Assembly: GCA_021785115.1 (NCBI GenBank)
Contig: JAJYGO010000359.1
Span: 1 to 6,189 of the forward strand
Direction of reading: 5' to 3'
Length of the DNA: 6,189 nt
DNA from: Chloroflexota bacterium
Lineage (GTDB): Bacteria; Chloroflexota; Limnocylindria; Limnocylindrales; CSP1-4
A program made the position numbers and the translations under genes. This document shows, piece after piece, positions 4,818-6,189 of this stretch. The notes below the pieces were generated by a model. That model was not told where the DNA came from and ran no database searches. It saw only the letters and a program-made list of their open reading frames with translations. Each line of letters begins with the position of its first letter. Position 1 is the stretch's first letter.

Positions 4818-5237
4818 CTACCGCCCGCGGCGCACCTTGCGTGCCGGCTTCCGGGCGACGGCCTTCTTCCCCCGGGCGCGCTTGCGCGCCGCCGCGCCGC
4901 GCTTGGCCTTGACCTTCGCCTTGACCTTCGCCTTGACCTTCGCCTTGACCTTCGCCTTGACCTTCGCCTTGACCTTCGCCTTGGCCGCCACCTTCCGGCG
5001 CGCGGGAGCCTTCCGGGCCAGCTTCCGGGTGACGCGGCGCTTCGCGGCCTTGTGAACCCTGGCGACGCGCGCCTTCACCTGCTCCACGACTCCCTTCGCC
5101 TCCTCGACGACTCCCTTCGCCTCCTCGATGACTCCCTTCGCCTCGGCAGCGACGACCTCGCCGAGGCCCTGCACCTTGTCGGTGACCTGCTCGATCATGC
5201 TCTGCAGCTCACCCTGCTTCTGCTCCTCGGTCGTCAT
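4818..5237 (-). CDS. Histone H1-like / AlgP-like protein with Lys-Ala-Lys-Val repeats
   Basis: This 139-residue protein has two opposite halves. Residues 1-55 are mostly acidic and predicted helical: heptad positions such as Ile15/Val18/Val22/Leu25/Val29 and Ala33/Val36, Ala40/Val43, Ala47/Val50 suggest an amphipathic coiled coil, partly built from a repeated EEAKGVV heptad. Residues 56-139 are extremely basic and almost only Lys, Arg, Ala and Val, with six perfect KVKA units (88-111) and an RGKKAVARKPARKVRRGR tail. Lys/Ala tails of this sort occur in bacterial histone H1-like proteins and in AlgP/PhaF, where a phasin-like helix is joined to a DNA-binding tail. DNA or RNA binding is therefore likely, while the helical half may drive oligomerisation or surface/granule association. 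No family can be fixed. The start at ATG 5237 is supported by AGGAGAGG just upstream, and it begins 13 bp after the stop of the preceding gene, so the two are probably co-transcribed. Stop is TAG. Confidence 0.85.
   Translation of the reverse strand: MTTEEQKQGELQSMIEQVTDKVQGLGEVVAAEAKGVIEEAKGVVEEAKGVVEQVKARVARVHKAAKRRVTRKLARKAPARRKVAAKAKVKAKVKAKVKAKVKAKVKAKVKAKRGAAARKRARGKKAVARKPARKVRRGR
4906..4977. repeat. Six perfect tandem copies of a 12-bp unit inside the histone-like gene
   Basis: GCCTTGACCTTC on the plus strand repeats exactly six times, and a partial seventh (GCCTTG) follows at 4978-4983. On the coding strand each unit encodes one KVKA tetrapeptide. Identity at synonymous sites shows recent expansion or ongoing homogenisation by slippage or unequal recombination, not just selection on the protein. 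Copy number may vary between strains; a 12-bp unit keeps the frame. Confidence 0.95.
5088..5150. repeat. Three 21-bp tandem units encoding a coiled-coil heptad
   Basis: The unit GACTCCCTTCGCCTCCTCGA plus one base occurs at 5088-5108 and 5109-5129 with a single difference. A third copy at 5130-5150 matches over its first 15 bases. On the coding strand it gives the heptad EEAKGVV. The unit length equals one heptad, so duplication extends the helix without changing its register. Confidence 0.9.
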
Positions 5238-5241
5238 CGCG

Positions 5242-5249
5242 CCTCTCCT
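5242..5249 (-). promoter_or_regulatory. Ribosome binding site of the histone-like gene
   Basis: AGGAGAGG on the minus strand (5249 to 5242) precedes ATG 5237 by 4 bases counted from its end, or 7 from AGGAG. It begins 2 bases beyond the stop codon of the upstream gene (5253-5251), which fits translation of both from one mRNA. Confidence 0.75.
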
Positions 5250-5250
5250 G

Positions 5251-6189
5251 TCATGCGACGTGGAGCCACCCGAACCAGACCGGATGGTTCGCCTTGTACC
5301 ACTCCAGCACCCGCCGAATCGCCGCCTGCTTCTCGCGCGGCATCACCTTCTCGTCGATGCGACCGAAGTGCACGTGCACCTGGTCGCCCTCGAACTCCAG
5401 CGCCTGCGAGATCATGGTCTGCAGCTCGTTCCGGATCCGACCCGAGTCGGAGATCTTCACCGCCCGGCGCGTGTGATCCACACCCGACATGAACCGGACC
5501 AGCAGCGGGCTGAAGACGTGCCGCGCCTGCGCGAGCGGCTCCATCAGGCGGAACGTGAAGGAGATCCAGCTCGAGGCCTTGCGGGTGGCCAGCCGCGTCG
5601 TGACGCGGTAGACGCCGTCCGCGACCTTCGTCACCCCCCGGGCGCCGCTGTACGGGTCGTCGCACATGTAGCCGATGCTCGCGAGCACCCGCCAGTCCTT
5701 CTCCGGGAGGAAGTCGTCCGCGTGCAGCACGCGACGGCCCACCGGCATGTTCGAGGCCGTCGCCTCCTGGATCGCCTCCGTGTAGCTGGCGAGCCTGCCG
5801 GCCTCGACCTCGCGCCCGCCCATCAGCTCGCCCACCCGCTGCGCGAAGTCGGCGGCCGTCGGATCGAGCCGCATCAGCCGCCCCTCGGCGTCGCAGGGGA
5901 GCTCGAAGCTGGGCGAGAACATCGACATGCTGGCGTCGACGTCGAGCACCTCCGAGAGGCTGGCCGCCTGCATGGCCTCGGCCGTCGCCGCGTAGCCGTC
6001 GCAGAGGAACACGTGCGGCTCGCCGCCGGCCCCCTCCCAGCTCCCGACCAGGAAGGTGGGCGCGTAGGTGCCGGAGTCGGTGAACACCTCCAGGCCCGAC
6101 GGCGCCTTCCACCCGTCCTCGACCAGGTGGACCCCGAGCGCCTTCCACTCCTCCCAGAGCTTCCCGAGGCGGCCGACGCGGCTCTTGCC
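5251..6189 (-). CDS. Protein of unknown function (5' end beyond the window)
   Basis: A minus-strand frame is open from the window edge to TGA at 5253-5251 and gives 312 residues with no start forced inside. GTG at 6087 is possible, but the 34 codons before it (visible as GKSRVGRLGKLWEEWKALG and onward) have the same codon use and read as genuine protein, so the gene probably starts outside. I do not recognise the family. It looks like a soluble mixed alpha/beta protein with no membrane segment. Conspicuous parts are DSGTYAPTFLVGSWEG, a nearby CDGYAATAEAMQ, an acidic HADDFLPEKDW, a likely beta-strand core around SSWISFTFRLMEPL, and a C-terminal helix ending in the aromatic NHPVWFGWLHVA. No nucleotide-binding loop or catalytic triad can be claimed. 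Its stop lies 13 bp before the histone-like gene, so the two probably form one transcription unit. A second long reading in another frame of the same strand (5234-6148) is Arg/Gly-rich low complexity and is a shadow. Confidence 0.82.
   Translation of the reverse strand, partial: GKSRVGRLGKLWEEWKALGVHLVEDGWKAPSGLEVFTDSGTYAPTFLVGSWEGAGGEPHVFLCDGYAATAEAMQAASLSEVLDVDASMSMFSPSFELPCDAEGRLMRLDPTAADFAQRVGELMGGREVEAGRLASYTEAIQEATASNMPVGRRVLHADDFLPEKDWRVLASIGYMCDDPYSGARGVTKVADGVYRVTTRLATRKASSWISFTFRLMEPLAQARHVFSPLLVRFMSGVDHTRRAVKISDSGRIRNELQTMISQALEFEGDQVHVHFGRIDEKVMPREKQAAIRRVLEWYKANHPVWFGWLHVA

Noticed and set aside
4906..4977. The regular 12-bp array considered as a CRISPR or iteron-type origin
   Set aside because: No spacers separate the units, the units are far shorter than CRISPR repeats, and they stay in one coding frame as KVKA. 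No replication initiator gene or AT-rich segment is nearby.
4795..5055. A small plus-strand frame with a hydrophobic LTFA repeat that could look like a membrane peptide
   Set aside because: It is the antisense of the KVKA repeat. It lacks a ribosome binding site, and the minus-strand gene has one plus a coherent two-part protein.
3753..5492. A 579-codon plus-strand frame crossing the end of larA, the hairpin gap and the repeat gene
   Set aside because: It spans three unrelated regions and is low complexity. Its LRLD repeats are only the out-of-frame reading of the 12-bp units.

Overview
This is a high-GC window. Hand counts of single 60-base lines give about 72% G+C in the two enzyme genes, and almost all their codons end in G or C. 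The composition, the secreted Ig-like lipoprotein and the lysine/alanine-repeat histone-like protein would suit a myxobacterium-type bacterium (Myxococcota, for example Anaeromyxobacter-like). That placement is inference; no marker gene is present.

Layout, left to right. (1) At the left edge is the N-terminus of an exported Ala/Pro-rich protein on the minus strand. It diverges across 114 bp from a plus-strand gene for a 213-residue exported protein with a probable outer-membrane beta-barrel fold. (2) Next on the plus strand is a complete D-malate/tartrate dehydrogenase of the isopropylmalate/isocitrate dehydrogenase superfamily, with a strong ribosome binding site. (3) Convergent to it on the minus strand is a lipoprotein gene with tandem Ig-like domains. 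It is clearly less GC-rich over most of its length. An 11-bp perfect inverted repeat sits exactly between the two stop codons. (4) Diverging from the lipoprotein gene is a plus-strand LarA-family nickel-pincer 2-hydroxyacid racemase/epimerase, 432 residues long, with every known catalytic residue in place. (5) Convergent to larA, across a GC-rich hairpin region, is a minus-strand pair: a protein of unknown function running off the right edge, and 13 bp downstream of it a small protein with an amphipathic helical half and a strongly basic half built on exact 12-bp DNA repeats.

How the genes may work together. The dehydrogenase and the LarA homologue both act on 2-hydroxy acids. A racemase supplying the D-isomer to a D-malate/tartrate-type dehydrogenase is an attractive, unproven pathway, now interrupted by an opposite-strand lipoprotein gene of foreign-looking composition. 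No cofactor genes (larB, larC, larE) are in the window. The repeat protein and the unknown protein before it look like one transcription unit. No RNA genes, CRISPR arrays, insertion sequences or attachment sites were seen. No gene-free stretch exceeds 300 bases; the longest is about 190 bases, between the lipoprotein and larA.
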